Notes: generated by a model from the letters alone, not told the origin. DNA of 64,000 nt from Isoetes taiwanensis (GCA_021234155.1 JAJEKV010000001.1:24911189-24975188); one strand, 5' to 3'; shown: positions 36,246 to 49,735, counted from the first letter of the stretch. Numbers and translations: made by a program.

Positions 36246-37547
36246 TCAACAGTAGGGGTCGAGTAAAGCAGCCACAGCCTGGTCCTGATCAAGAGTCATC
36301 TCGCCCCAAGGATCAGCATATTCAGGGTAGGATGACAGAGGCAGACTCGCAGGAGGAGCCTGAACTTGATAAATGTTCTGTGCTTCGTCTGAATCGGTGT
36401 CTGAGAGAGAAGGTTCAGCATGTTCAACCGAAATGATCTTGCCAGTTTCCAAATCCATGGTGGCATTGAGGTGACCATCTGTAATGACTAGCTGGTCCGT
36501 GGCCCAGTAATGGATACTTTTGGCCTGACGGAGAAAAGGTCTGCCGACCAACATTTTATAATCACCTGGATCTTCCCCTGCTTTCCAAACACCAAATTCC
36601 AAGGGGAATCGGAGATCGCCTATATTGATGTGAAGAAGAGGCGTGATGCCTTGAGGGCGCGTGATGTGGCCATTAGCCAATTTAATGTCATATGGGGCAC
36701 GATAAAGTTGTTTGATGCCCATTTGCTTGCGGAGTTTATCCGTGATGAGATTGACAGCACTACCCCCGTCAATTTGAACATGGTTGATTTGTTGATTGCC
36801 CACTGTGGCATGTACCGTGGGTGTGGAGGTAGCGACTGCCCCAACCAAAACCGTGGGAAGGAGCAACTGGTCCTTGAGAGTAGGACACAGTTTCAAAATA
36901 GTTGCCAGACTTAAAGGAATTTTGATTTTTGCTAGCTCCTCTTGGAGTTCCAACGGCACATGAGAAAATGGATCAGCTGTATCCAATGGAGCAGGAGTGC
37001 GTGGTAATGAAGTAGCAACTTCTTTGAGAAGCTCCACCTCTGCAGCAATATTCGGATATGTCTGAGAGCGTGAAGGTTGAGATGGTGGAGGTGTGTCCTG
37101 ACGCTGCTGAGCTCTGGTGGTGGCATGTACATTAGCCAGTGTGCGTCCTTCAGCAGCTTGCATGAGATTCAGAATACTTTGTCTGACTTTGGGCATGATA
37201 TGAGGCATGAGTTTATCCAGATCTGGAGCAAAGCAAACCTTTTTGTCCTCAGCATGAGGGATCGTGTCAACTGCAAAAGCAGGTTGCGTATCATGAGGAA
37301 GGATGGTCAAGGGGCGTGACGCCCTGGTCTGGCGTGAAACCAACCCAACCCAATTTGACGGTTGAACTGGAGGATTGAGAGCCTGATAAATCTCTTCCTG
37401 GGCTTGTTGATCCATCTGAGGAGTTGCTGCAGGAGCTGGTTGATACCATGATTGTTGAGGCACGCGTGGTGGTTTTCGAAGAACAGGTCGAGGTCCCTGT
37501 TCGCCATTTGCGATCCAAAGTTGATAGGCCGTGAGGCGTACAGACAT
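36246..37547 (-). CDS. Retroviral-type aspartic protease ORF of an LTR retrotransposon
   Basis: About 433 residues. The N-terminal half is a Pro/Gln-rich linker. A conserved LELQEELAKIKIPLSLATIL segment precedes the protease. The active-site loop HVQIDGGSAVNLIT is near residue 255 and the later hydrophobic flap-to-core segment YKMLVGRPFLRQ is present, so the fold looks intact (such enzymes act as dimers). The ORF is in the same frame as gag and begins six bases past the gag stop codon, so one fusion protein would result if that stop were read through. It ends at a stop with no reverse transcriptase after it. The element is either truncated here or is a non-autonomous gag-pro type. Confidence 0.8.
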   Translation of the reverse strand: MSVRLTAYQLWIANGEQGPRPVLRKPPRVPQQSWYQPAPAATPQMDQQAQEEIYQALNPPVQPSNWVGLVSRQTRASRPLTILPHDTQPAFAVDTIPHAEDKKVCFAPDLDKLMPHIMPKVRQSILNLMQAAEGRTLANVHATTRAQQRQDTPPPSQPSRSQTYPNIAAEVELLKEVATSLPRTPAPLDTADPFSHVPLELQEELAKIKIPLSLATILKLCPTLKDQLLLPTVLVGAVATSTPTVHATVGNQQINHVQIDGGSAVNLITDKLRKQMGIKQLYRAPYDIKLANGHITRPQGITPLLHINIGDLRFPLEFGVWKAGEDPGDYKMLVGRPFLRQAKSIHYWATDQLVITDGHLNATMDLETGKIISVEHAEPSLSDTDSDEAQNIYQVQAPPASLPLSSYPEYADPWGEMTLDQDQAVAALLDPYC

Positions 37548-37550
37548 GGT

Positions 37551-39149
37551 TTAATTCGTGCCTGGAAGTTGGACTTGAACTTGAGGAAGTTGAGGGCATG
37601 TCGTGGTGGTATGACCCCATTCCAAACAATGATAGCACTGAGCTTTAGCAGGATCAAAAGGAGGACGGTTGCTTTGTCCTCGTGGCTGCTGAGATTGTTG
37701 ATACTGTTGAGGAGATTGTGCTTGAAACTGCTGAGTTTGATATGACGGTTGTTGCTGAGGCGTGGTCTGGACTTGATAAACCATCTTTTGGCGGAAAGGT
37801 GTAGGATGAGTACGAGTGCATTCTTCCGTGGCATGGTTGCACATGTTGCAACGTTTACAATGAGGAGGGCCATTGGTGGAGTTGCACTCATTGGCCAAAT
37901 GGCCTTGATATTTGCAGATGTGGCACCAAATTTGACTGCGTTGAGGATTGGAGTGTTGAGGCTGAACTGCAGTCTGAGGTACCATGACAGGAGGAATGAA
38001 GGGTAGCTCCTGGAGGGCCACGCCACGAGAAGAAACATTAACTGAATGATTGACAAGTTCGATGGCCTGCTCCAAAGTCTTGGGGCGCAGGTATTCAGTC
38101 ATGAGACGAATAGCCGGAGGAAGTCCTTGGAGAAACCAGACAAGGATCTGGCTTTGCGTGGGGTACTCTTGAAGTTTGCTGAGGAGAATGTGAAGACGGT
38201 TCGCAAAATCCCGGGCTGATTCCGTGGGCTCTTGCTGAAGATCATTGAGTTGCTTGAGAAGAAGTTGATCATCATCTGTGGTGCCATAATGAGAAAGGAA
38301 AGCAGTCTTCATTTCTGTCCAGTTTTGTTTCCAATGGCTTTTGTTTGCCATGAGCCATTGATGAGGGGATCCACGCAGCGTGGTGGAAAAGATATGGAAC
38401 TTCAGTTGAGGTTGAGCGTGACCATTTAGGACAGCCAGAGCCTCAAATTCTTCCATGTGGGCTTGAGCACTTTGATCCAATAGTTTGCCTTTAGTACTGC
38501 CAAAAGTGGGATAGGTCAGTTTGAGAGTCTGAAAAGAAGATTGTGACTGGCCTTGTGCATAGAGAGGCGGTGTATAAGGAGGGACATAATGGGGCGGAAC
38601 GTCCATGGAGTCCGTCTGAGGTGGCAAGGGAGCAGAAAGACCCTGAAGATGTGCAAAAGGAGGGTCCTGTGGGGGAGGACCTTGGGGTCCGTGGTCATGA
38701 GGTTTGAGATCGGTAAGAGTGTAAACTGGAAGAGTCTGTTGAAAAGAAGGGGATTGAGGATATGTCTGAACCTGGGGAGGGCCGAAAGAAACATGAGGAT
38801 AACCCATTCCACCAGGTGGAGATGATGGTTGGGAAGGCAGAGGAGTATGGCTGGAGGAGATATGAATGCAGGCACTCTCGGGAGTGTGGAAATAATCTGA
38901 AGGTTGCTGAACAGGTGTATGATGAGGTGACTGAGGTTGTGAACAATGTTTACACGCTGGAGGAGAGCCAGGACGAGAGTGAACACGAGGAGTAGGTGGC
39001 GCCGACTGAGCTCGTGAGCGAATATGGCCTCCCTTAATATCATAACCTGTGTCGTACATATCTCGAGCAACTTCGCGACGTTGATGGCACTCCAAATGAG
39101 ACGCTGTCTGGCTAAGAAGCTCCTCTGGTGTGAAAGCTCGGGCAGACAT
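37551..39149 (-). CDS. LTR retrotransposon Gag polyprotein
   Basis: A 532-residue ORF, open without damage. Residues 1 to about 180 are rich in Pro, Ser, His and Gln. A retrotransposon capsid-type domain follows (FEALAVLNGHAQPQLKFHIF; LRGSPHQWLMANKSHW; FLSHYGTTDDDQLLLKQLND; ESARDFANRLHILLSKLQEY). Then come three CCHC zinc knuckles: CHICKYQGHLANEC (about 409-422), CKRCNMCNHATEEC (about 430-443) and CYHCLEWGHTTTTC (about 505-518). Gag would form the cytoplasmic particle and bind element RNA. It ends in TAA, in frame with the protease. Three knuckles is more than the one or two usual in plant Ty3 elements. Which Ty3 lineage it belongs to is not clear to me. Confidence 0.85.
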   Translation of the reverse strand: MSARAFTPEELLSQTASHLECHQRREVARDMYDTGYDIKGGHIRSRAQSAPPTPRVHSRPGSPPACKHCSQPQSPHHTPVQQPSDYFHTPESACIHISSSHTPLPSQPSSPPGGMGYPHVSFGPPQVQTYPQSPSFQQTLPVYTLTDLKPHDHGPQGPPPQDPPFAHLQGLSAPLPPQTDSMDVPPHYVPPYTPPLYAQGQSQSSFQTLKLTYPTFGSTKGKLLDQSAQAHMEEFEALAVLNGHAQPQLKFHIFSTTLRGSPHQWLMANKSHWKQNWTEMKTAFLSHYGTTDDDQLLLKQLNDLQQEPTESARDFANRLHILLSKLQEYPTQSQILVWFLQGLPPAIRLMTEYLRPKTLEQAIELVNHSVNVSSRGVALQELPFIPPVMVPQTAVQPQHSNPQRSQIWCHICKYQGHLANECNSTNGPPHCKRCNMCNHATEECTRTHPTPFRQKMVYQVQTTPQQQPSYQTQQFQAQSPQQYQQSQQPRGQSNRPPFDPAKAQCYHCLEWGHTTTTCPQLPQVQVQLPGTN

Positions 39150-39373
39150 GATAAAAGAAAGAAGGGAGAGAAAATCAGACCCGGCAGCGGCGACAGTGTT
39201 TGGGGTCTGGGTTCGAGAAGTCCTGCAAGACAGCCCTGCTGTGAGGACCCGTGGATCAAACAGGAGAATCCGGTAGCTGTGTCACGCGGGATTTGCAAAA
39301 GAAACTAAGGAAGGGAAAAGAGACAACAAGAAAACAAAAAGAACAATGTAGAACACAATGAAGAGAACAAAAC

Positions 39374-39384
39374 TCCTTGATATC
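39374..39384 (-). promoter_or_regulatory. Candidate primer binding site
   Basis: TGATATCAAGG on the minus strand, two bases downstream of the proposed LTR end; resembles TGGTATCAGAG with changes at positions 3 and 9. Weak on its own. Confidence 0.35.
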
Positions 39385-39386
39385 AA

Positions 39387-39792
39387 TTGTGATACATGAG
39401 CTCTCGCAATCGAGAGAAGGCAGAAGTGAGATAAGACCAAAAACTCATCTAGCCCGTGAAGGCTAGCTCTACTCATATATATAGTACAATGGCCTTTGGC
39501 CCAATATAGACACTCTGTCAAAGCTCGGTGCCGACTCCTGGAAGGAGGCCTGATTTGCAGGAGCGTTGGCGGTGCCTCTTGAGACCCTGAAATGGCGCAG
39601 ATGGTGACAGCGCGTCATTTCTCTGTGCGCCTCCTCTTGGTCCAGGGCACAGCCTTTGACTGCGTGGTCTGCGGCGGCTTGGTCTTCTGCGGGCCCTTGG
39701 ATGACTGACCTGTGCCTGACTGTGGATCCTTGGCCTTGACCTGGTCCGTCGTGTGCATGAATAGTCCTGTATTTGGACGTACAAGACTAACA
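39387..39792 (-). repeat. Probable 5' LTR of the gag-pro element
   Basis: On the minus strand it begins TGTTAGTC and ends ATCACA, giving TGT..ACA ends. A TATA box (TACTATATATATGAG) lies at about 39472-39488. Two bases after the end, TGATATCAAGG is close to the plant initiator-Met tRNA primer site (one change in the first eight bases). Only one LTR is visible, so the limits rest on these signals rather than on a pair. Confidence 0.55.
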
Positions 39793-40450
39793 GTACAAAA
39801 TTAACACCATTAAGTACATTCTCTCAAACCTTATAGTATTTTGCAAACCTTAATATACAGTATACAGAAACTTGTACATGCATACCCCACAAACGAGGAA
39901 CGCTATGTACGGTCCAGATCTTGGAATAAAGGGCAAATATGCCCATCTGACAGCTCTCTTGCCCGGAGTAACCCCACGTGTGAATATGCACCCAAACCAA
40001 AGGGGGTTTAAGGGGGATTTTAATTTAAATGTGTTAAATGCAATGATTTGTGCTAATAATGTTAATGGTAGTTGTGTGTTGTGTGTTGTGTGTTGTTGTG
40101 AAAATGTGATCATACACCCAAAACCTTGAAGAGACTTAAGGCATGTGAGTTTCTAGCTTTTCAACCTCTAACATGTGTTGGAGGTATTAGTTTTGTCATG
40201 GTACAATAAATATTGTTCTTTGAGCCAACTCAATTTTGAAGAGTTGACAAGTAGGAGAAGAAATATTGTTTTGATTTTTAAAACAACAAAGAACTATTGA
40301 ACAATAATATTTTAGAAACTCAATGTTATCTCTTTAAAAATGACCACCATTTCACCTTCGAGCCAACTTAGGCTTATTGTATCTGCCTAACCTTAGACAC
40401 CATTCTTTTGCGGCAACTCACACCCTGAAAGAATCAACACCCCAATTTGA
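39793..40450. other. No gene recognised
   Basis: AT-rich flank of the LTR element. A CCTCTAACATGTGTTGGAGG inverted repeat near 40165 is the first member of the palindromic family that is frequent up to 45 kb. Confidence 0.45.
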
Positions 40451-40457
40451 AGCTGAA

Positions 40458-41205
40458 GGAAGCACCTCAAACACGTGTTGGAAGTGGGTTAGCACATTTC
40501 AAACATACGTTGAAGGTTGCTCCACAAAACTGCAAACTGCAAACTGCAAAAACCTATTCTTATTCTTATTCTTGTTAGAAAATGGAAGTTGCATAGGAAA
40601 TGAGAAATTAAAAATTTCAAGAATGCATTGATTTTCAAGGCCATGCACTTCAAACATACGCCTGCTCCAAACTACAAAAGCCAAGTAAAAATTATTCCTC
40701 CTTACAAATATAGGCTCATATCGGAATCATGAATCATGAAAAAAAAACCTAGGTCATCAGAACCCTAAAGAAAATAGGAAAAAACAAACAAACGAAACAT
40801 GTTTATTATTAATGGATCCAAGCACTAGGCACTGCAAGCATGCATTTGGAAGTTGATAGAAACACCTCAAAGACGTGTTAGAAGTTGGATATGTCCACGC
40901 ACTTGGATCCAAATGTTATTAATTCTTAGAGATTGGAAGTTGCTTTGGAAATTAAAAATTACAAACTTCAAGCATGTGTTGGAAGCTGATGAAACCACCT
41001 CAAACACGTGTTGGAAGTGGGTCAGCACAGTTCAAACATACGTTGATGGTTGCTCCACAAAACTGCAAATTGCAAATAAATTTATTCCTTGTTAGAAAAT
41101 GGAAGTTGTATAGGAAATGAGAAATTAAAAATTTCAAGAATGCATTGATTTTCAAGGCCATGCACTTCAAACATACGCCTGCTCCAAACTATGAACCCCT
41201 AGAAA
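40458..41205 (+). repeat. Direct duplication of a ~220 bp segment
   Basis: 40458-40680 and 40995-41205 align closely: ACCTCAAACACGTGTTGGAA, TCAAACATACGTTGA, TTGCTCCACAAAACTGCAAA, TTTCAAGAATGCATTGATTT and AACATACGCCTGCTCCAAAC recur in order. A shorter relative is at about 40855 (CACCTCAAAGACGTGTTAG). Confidence 0.75.
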
Positions 41206-41247
41206 AAAAAAAACAAACGAAACATGTTTAGGGTTAGGGTCTGCATC

Positions 41248-41475
41248 GAAATGGATGTGGAGCAGGAGGATGTTGGCAGCCAGAAGAATTGCATCGAAAT
41301 GGATAGGGAGCAGGAGGATGGCGGCAGCCCTTGCAGCCGGATTTTCAAGAAATGGATGTGGAGCAGGAGGATGGCGGCAGCCCTTACAGCTGGATTTTCT
41401 TTTGTCTTGCAGCCGAAATTTCAAGAAATGGATGTGGAGCAGGAGGATGGCGGCTGCGATCAGGCTGCAAGATCC
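41248..41475 (+). repeat. Four-copy ~50 bp tandem repeat
   Basis: Units start GAAATGGATGTGGAGCAGGA near 41249, 41297, 41352 and 41427, each followed by GGATGGCGGCAGCC or a variant. It is readable in several frames (for example EMDVEQEDGGS), so the open frames are products of the repeat and I do not call a gene. The segment 42361-42520 has a similar CAAGGA-rich, irregular repeat. Confidence 0.7.
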
Positions 41476-42912
41476 GGCTGTGGCATGTGACAAAGAGAGC
41501 ATGTGGCAGGACAAGGCACCGTTGTTATCTTGCTGTTGGAAGGAACAGGATAACACAAGGCAGCCAGATGCATGAATCATTGCAGCCACATGCTCTATGA
41601 AGAAGCAGGATAGAAGCCGACAGCCAGTTGCGTGGAGAGATTCTATGGCTTTTCTGTTTTCTCTATTCTGGCTTTCTTGGCTTTGTCTGTTCCGGATCCA
41701 CCCTATTATCTACCAAATCGTTTCCCTGTGCCCATGCCTCTGCACCAAATTCGGCTGTTTTGTTTCTAAATCTGTGGGGTTTTCAGAAATCTTTATTTCG
41801 TGTTTTTAGCTACCATATCCTTTCCATTTCTGTCATGGATGGGATCATTTATTCAACGCGCTTTGATTTAAAAAAAATGATGCAGATGCAGCAGAAAGGT
41901 AAAGAGAATTATACCTTCATTTGTAGCAATTTTTATATTTTTCAATTCTGCAGAGTATCGTCACAGAGGATGCTGTATTTCGTGTAGAAGCCAAGAACTT
42001 GTTGTATCAAGATTTTAACAAAGAAATGAGATTTCTTGACAGACATATTGAGTATATTTCAATTGATTCGATCTGAACAAGTATTGGTTAAGCATGCCAA
42101 TGGTCTCAGCCTGGGTTCGAGTCCTTGGTATCATATTTTTCTCATTGATCAGACTGCAAACTCTTTTGTAGCATGCTATAGATTTCTGTAATTATCCAAC
42201 GTAAACTAGACTAACCGTAGTTCAAAATTTTTAAACAAAACTTATGCGTGGCTATTTCTGAGTTAAAAGTACATGCATACTATTTTTAGTGCTTTCTTTA
42301 TTGGTACACGCATGCATCTATTTTCGTTTCCTCTTTTCTTGTTTTTCGTTTCCTCTTTTCTTGTTTGTAAGCGCCAAGGAACACGCCAGAGAGTACAAGC
42401 GCCAAGGAAGGACACTGCAACAAGGAGAGTACAAGCCAAGGAGAGTATAAGTACCCAAGGAAGGAGACTGCAAGTGCCAAGGACAGCGAAGTACAGCGAA
42501 GTACAGCAACAAAGAGAAGACGAATTTTAGTTATTTTATCAATAAACAAAGTTAAAGCACCTATTCAGAAGAGAACTATTATGACAACGAAGAAAGGTAG
42601 GTTTATTTAGTGAAATACCAAATTTGCTCTTTAAAGAAACTATTTTTTTCTCATGTTTAAGAACAATTGATTTTTTGCTTTGAAAATTGGTTGCTGGAGT
42701 CAGTTTTGATGATGTATCTATACTCTTTTAAATTGGATTTGAATGCACTGAATTTAGATTTGAATGTGAAATATATTTGGCTCCATTGTTTCTTTCTTGT
42801 ATGCAAAACGTAGTTGAACAAAAAATTTGAATATGGTTTTGGTCATTCAAGTTCTTAGTTCTTGTTTTTTAGTGCTTCTCATGTCTTGTTGGGCCAATCT
42901 TTCTTCTTATAA

Positions 42913-43864
42913 AACTTCTAACACATGTTAGAAGTTAAAAGTTTTGTAAGTGCTAGAAACATATGAATATACTAGCTCCCATGAATATACCTCTAAAACA
43001 CTAGCTAGAAACTCCCAATGTAGTGTAACTTCTAACATGTAGAACCTTGGGACATTGGTCTTTTGTCTATCATGCTTTTGTATGGCTTTTGGTATCTCCC
43101 ATGTTATTATCATCCAACACATGTTGGAAGTTAAATTTCTTCATACTTTAAAGTCATACTTACTAGTACTCATACTAGTAAGTATATGACTTACTCATAA
43201 GGAACAAGAAGTATGAGAGAGTCATATATGACTTACTCATATATGACATATGACTTACTCATACTTCATATGACATAAGTATGAGTAAGTCATATATAAC
43301 TTACTCATACTTCATATGACATAAGTATGAGTAAGTCATATATGACTTACTCTTACTTATGTCATATATGACTTACTCATACTTATGTCATATATGAGTA
43401 AGTCATATCATATATGACTTACTAGTTAGTTATATGACTTAATAGTACTAGTAAGTCATATGAGTGTCATGACCACTTGTGGTGGTTTTCTCGATGCTTC
43501 ACTTTATTGTGAGTATGAAGTATGACACTCATATGACTTACTAGTACTAGTAAGTCATATGAGTGCATGGCTTCACTTGTGGTGGTTTTCTCGATGCTTC
43601 ACTTGACCCTATTTTGGAATCTAGTTTGACACAAACATTAGGCTAGTGCTAGTACATGCCATCTAGTGCAACTTCCAACACATGTTGGAAGTCTAGCATA
43701 TAGAACTTTGCTTTTCATTTTAGTCCTCCCATCTAGTGCAACATCCAATGCATGTGGGGAAGTTAGAAAATTTCATGTAATGCAACTTCCAGTATTGTGG
43801 CTTTAAGACCATTTTCAAAAAAAAAAAAAAATCTTAAGTAACTTCCAACACGTGTTGGAAGTTA
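42913..43864. repeat. Palindromes centred on CACGTG / CACATG
   Basis: Members of the form AACTTCCAACAC plus its complement: 42913-42936 (arms AACTTCTAAC/GTTAGAAGTT), 43670-43693 and 43839-43864 (26 bp perfect palindrome). Further copies are at 44984 (half), 52061-52084 and 52155-52180. Some members differ on both arms in ways that keep pairing. The centre CACGTG is a G-box core, but that may be coincidence. Confidence 0.7.
43140..43600. repeat. Nested palindromic AAGTCATAT / ATATGACTT array
   Basis: At least fifteen alternating copies of ATGACTTACTCAT-like words and their reverse complements. It includes a perfect 40 bp palindrome at 43526-43565 whose left arm is CACTCATATGACTTACTAGT. Two ~100 bp direct copies of a CACTTGTGGTGGTTTTCTCG segment follow the palindromes at about 43470 and 43575. 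Confidence 0.8.
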
Positions 43865-44329
43865 AACTTCGTGTTTTCTAGTTCTTGTTTTTTAGTTTGT
43901 GGCTTTTTAGAAGCTCTTATATATTGTTTCTTCCAAAACCATATTTTGTTGAGCCAATCTTTCTTCTTCCAATGTAGTGTAAGTTCCAATGGCCCAATGT
44001 TTCTTCTTGAGAAACTTCTAACACGTGTCCGGACGCATGCTTTTAGCACCCTTGCTTCCTGCTTTTTTTTGGGTGCTCGTGGGTGCTGGTGGGTTCGTTT
44101 TTTTACACTCTTCATTTGTTAAAAGGATTCTTCAGCCAAGAATCATTCCACATTGCTCGAATTTTCCATCAGATTAGCATCGATTTCATTAGATTGGAGT
44201 CTGACTAGTGCGCAGAAATGACCCAAACTCCAAATTGGCATGTGAATCTCCAATTAGTTGCTCAATCCATCATATCTTTTCATAAAAGTTATCCACCAAG
44301 GTAGGATTATCATTTCGACCATATTCATC

Positions 44330-44836
44330 CTAAAAGCCCCATCTAATTTTGCTTAAATTGGGTTGACTTAAGAGATTTCTCACTGTTTTACAAAAAACCT
44401 ATTGCAAGAATGGTTTTTCTTTAATTTTTCACTCAATATCCCAAATTAGGTTCTGAAATTTTGCACGTAGGATATGGGTGCATGGCCGATTATGAAAATC
44501 TGAAAAGCCCCAGCTGATTTAGCTTAATTTGGGCTGAATTAAAAAATTCTTCACTGTACCAAAATTGCTGCAGAAATGGTTTTTCTCTAATTGCTCACAC
44601 AATATCCCAAATTAGGTTCTGAAGTTTTGCACTTAGGATATGGGTGCATGGCTGATTATGAAAATCTGAAAAGCCCCATCTGATTTAGCTTAATTTGGGC
44701 TGAATTAAGAAATTTTGTTCTGTTTTACCAAAATTGCTGCAGAAATGGGTTTTCTCTAATTGCTCACTCAATATCCCAAATTTGGCCCTGAAATTTTGCA
44801 TGTATGATCGAATTGCATGGCCGATTATGAAAAACA
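44330..44836 (+). repeat. Three tandem ~167 bp satellite-like units
   Basis: Units begin AAAAGCCCCATCTGATTT at about 44331, 44503 and 44669. Each holds TTGCTGCAGAAATGG, CTCAATATCCCAAATT and GCATGGCCGATTATGAAAA. The length is close to typical plant centromeric or other satellite monomers, but three copies do not make a satellite array. Confidence 0.75.
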
Positions 44837-45059
44837 AAAAAAAAAAGTGCTGGAAAGTGCTGGGTGTGGGTGCTGCATCGCGTTTATTTGATACCCACCA
44901 GCATACTTTTGCCCAAGCTCTTATATATTGTATCTTCCAATATGCAACTGTGTTTTGTTGGACCAATGTTTCTTCTTGAGAAACTAACACGTGTTGGAAG
45001 TTAACCGTGTTTTTTTAGTTCTTGTTTTTAGTGCTTGTGATGCCTTTCACTACAAGAGG

Positions 45060-45600
45060 ATGCCTGCTAGACGTCAGGTAAATCGTCAGAAAGCCTTCAC
45101 AAGTCAGACAAATGCCCAGGCTGACTGGCTGACGTTTAGCTGACGATTAGGCTGACTCATATTATCTGACGATTGTGCGTCAGATGATGCGTCAGGTAAA
45201 TCATCAGCTCAACGTCAGGAGTTGCGTCAGAGTAAACGTCAGGTTAATAGTCAGACATGATTAGTCAGAAAAATCGTCAGCTTAGTAGTCAGGACTTGCG
45301 TCAGAGTTATCGTCAGAATTTTAGTCAGACGATTAGTCAGAAGAATCGTTAGCTTAGTAGTCAGCATATTGGGCAGACTTATGGTCAAGTTATTAGTCAG
45401 GCCATTGGTCAGCAAATTAATCAGGTTTAGTCAGGACAGTAGTCAGGGTATTAGTCATGATACTAGTCAGGTTTTTAGTCAGAACAGTAGTCAGGGTCTT
45501 AGTCATGATACTAGTCAAGATACTAGTCAAAACAATGGTCACTCTATTAGTCACCATGAAACCGTCATTATATAATCAGACCTAGCTAGCTCGATAGTCA
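45060..45600. repeat. CACTA subterminal repeat array (GTCAG / CTGAC)
   Basis: More than thirty GTCAG or CTGAC words with a spacing of about 14-15 bp, both orientations nearest the terminus and one orientation further in. In En/Spm such subterminal motifs are bound by the TNPA protein and are needed for transposition. A few related words at 49210-49265 lie between the two divergent genes. Confidence 0.8.
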
Positions 45601-45879
45601 GATAAGAATAGATAAGTCGGAGGTCAATTCAATTAATTGCAAATTTCAATAAGAGAATAATAGTGTGACTTCACATTATAGAAGATATACACATTAATGA
45701 TATACTTTCCATTAGTTCAATTTTGCAAACTCAATTTACAAAATAATAATATGCCTTCACATCAAAATAGACTTTCTATTAGTTAAAATCCTGTCAGCAA
45801 CAAGTTCCAAAGATATATACTTCCTAAGTAAGCTGGAAAATTTTAGAACAAGAGTGTCATTGTTTCAGATGCTAGTACT

Positions 45880-48934
<3,055 letters not shown>

Positions 48935-49199
48935 ATTATCAAGAATTCGAAGTTAGTAAAAAGGACCCGATTTTTACAGAGCAAAATCAGCAAGCAAGCA
49001 GAAGAAAGGTTACTTGTTGGCAGCAAGCGAGCAAGATAGGCGACGTCTCCCTTGGGCGCCAGAATCGTAGAAGAAGCTGGCGGGCGGGAAGAAAGAGAAA
49101 TAGAAGTAAAAAAAAACGTCAGAGAATGGAATAAAGAATAAAAAATTGGAAAATAGCAATTAATAATAATAATATAAGAAAATAAAATAGGACGGGAAC

Positions 49200-49372
49200 T
49201 ACTGTAATACAAATATGGCCTGACGATTTAAACGTCAGGCTTTGGGTCAACAGTAAAACAACGACCTGACATAAAAAAAAATAGGTTTTTCTTTTTTCCC
49301 TTAGTCTAAGAAAGTCCTAACGACACTTTACCACATAAACGATTGAGGAAGGTTATTGTAATATCGGCCAAG
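49200..49372. promoter_or_regulatory. Bidirectional promoter region of the CACTA genes
   Basis: Lies between the start of the leftward TNPA-like gene and the rightward SET/TNP2 unit. It contains CTGACGATTTAAACGTCAGG (two opposed motif copies) and ACCTGACAT, the same CTGAC/GTCAG words as the subterminal array. By analogy with En/Spm, binding of a TNPA-like protein here could regulate both genes. No clear TATA box is evident. Confidence 0.4.
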
Positions 49373-49735
49373 ATGAGCTCTGATTCTTCGGGGACCCAAT
49401 CTTCAATGCCATCGAGTGATGGGTTTCCAGCTGTAAGGTTTGAGCAATCTTTCCTCTTTTTCTTCTTGTTTTTCTATTTAGGATTCATTTGGAGTCATGC
49501 ATAAACTATTATTGCTTATAGAAATGAAGCTTCTTCATCATCTCGATCAAGCAAAACTAAGGTAGCTAAAAATTGGATTCCTAATGATCCATTGGAGCAA
49601 CTTGGCAAGCAGTACGACAATTGCTGGTGTAAACAATGCAAAGGCACTAGTAGAAGAATGTATAACACGAGACGAGATCACAGAATGAAGTATGGTTTGA
49701 TGCCAAATGCCCCACCTCCATCGGAAAGCATTCTA
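49373..49735 (+). CDS. N-terminal exons with Cys motif, start of the rightward CACTA unit
   Basis: A short first exon, 49373-49432 (MSSDSSGTQSSMPSSDGFPA), ends at a good donor, CT|GTAAGG. After an acceptor at about 49521 the next frame reads NEASSSSRSSKTKVAKNW, IPNDPLEQLGKQYDNC and WCKQCKGTSRRMYNTRRDH. The CxxC..H pattern resembles the N-terminal zinc motif found ahead of TNP2 transposases, which have CPCxxC and a downstream HL. Splicing phase between these two exons does not agree with the best splice sites, so either a different start is used or the gene is damaged. The 3' donor was not identified. Confidence 0.45.

Noticed and set aside
36246-36914. Plus-strand frame overlapping the protease
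   Set aside because: It is antisense to a well-supported protease ORF with an active-site motif.
41224-41600. Overlapping open frames on both strands around 41.4 kb
   Set aside because: They follow a four-copy ~50 bp tandem repeat and are equally open in several frames.
43010-43985. TGTAGTG words as possible CACTA right ends
   Set aside because: They lie in repeats to the left of the 45048 terminus, are not preceded by GTCAG-type subterminal motifs, and lack the expected flank.
45369-45575. Ser/Gln-rich open frame in the CACTA subterminal array
   Set aside because: It is created by the GTCAG repeats and has no independent coding evidence.
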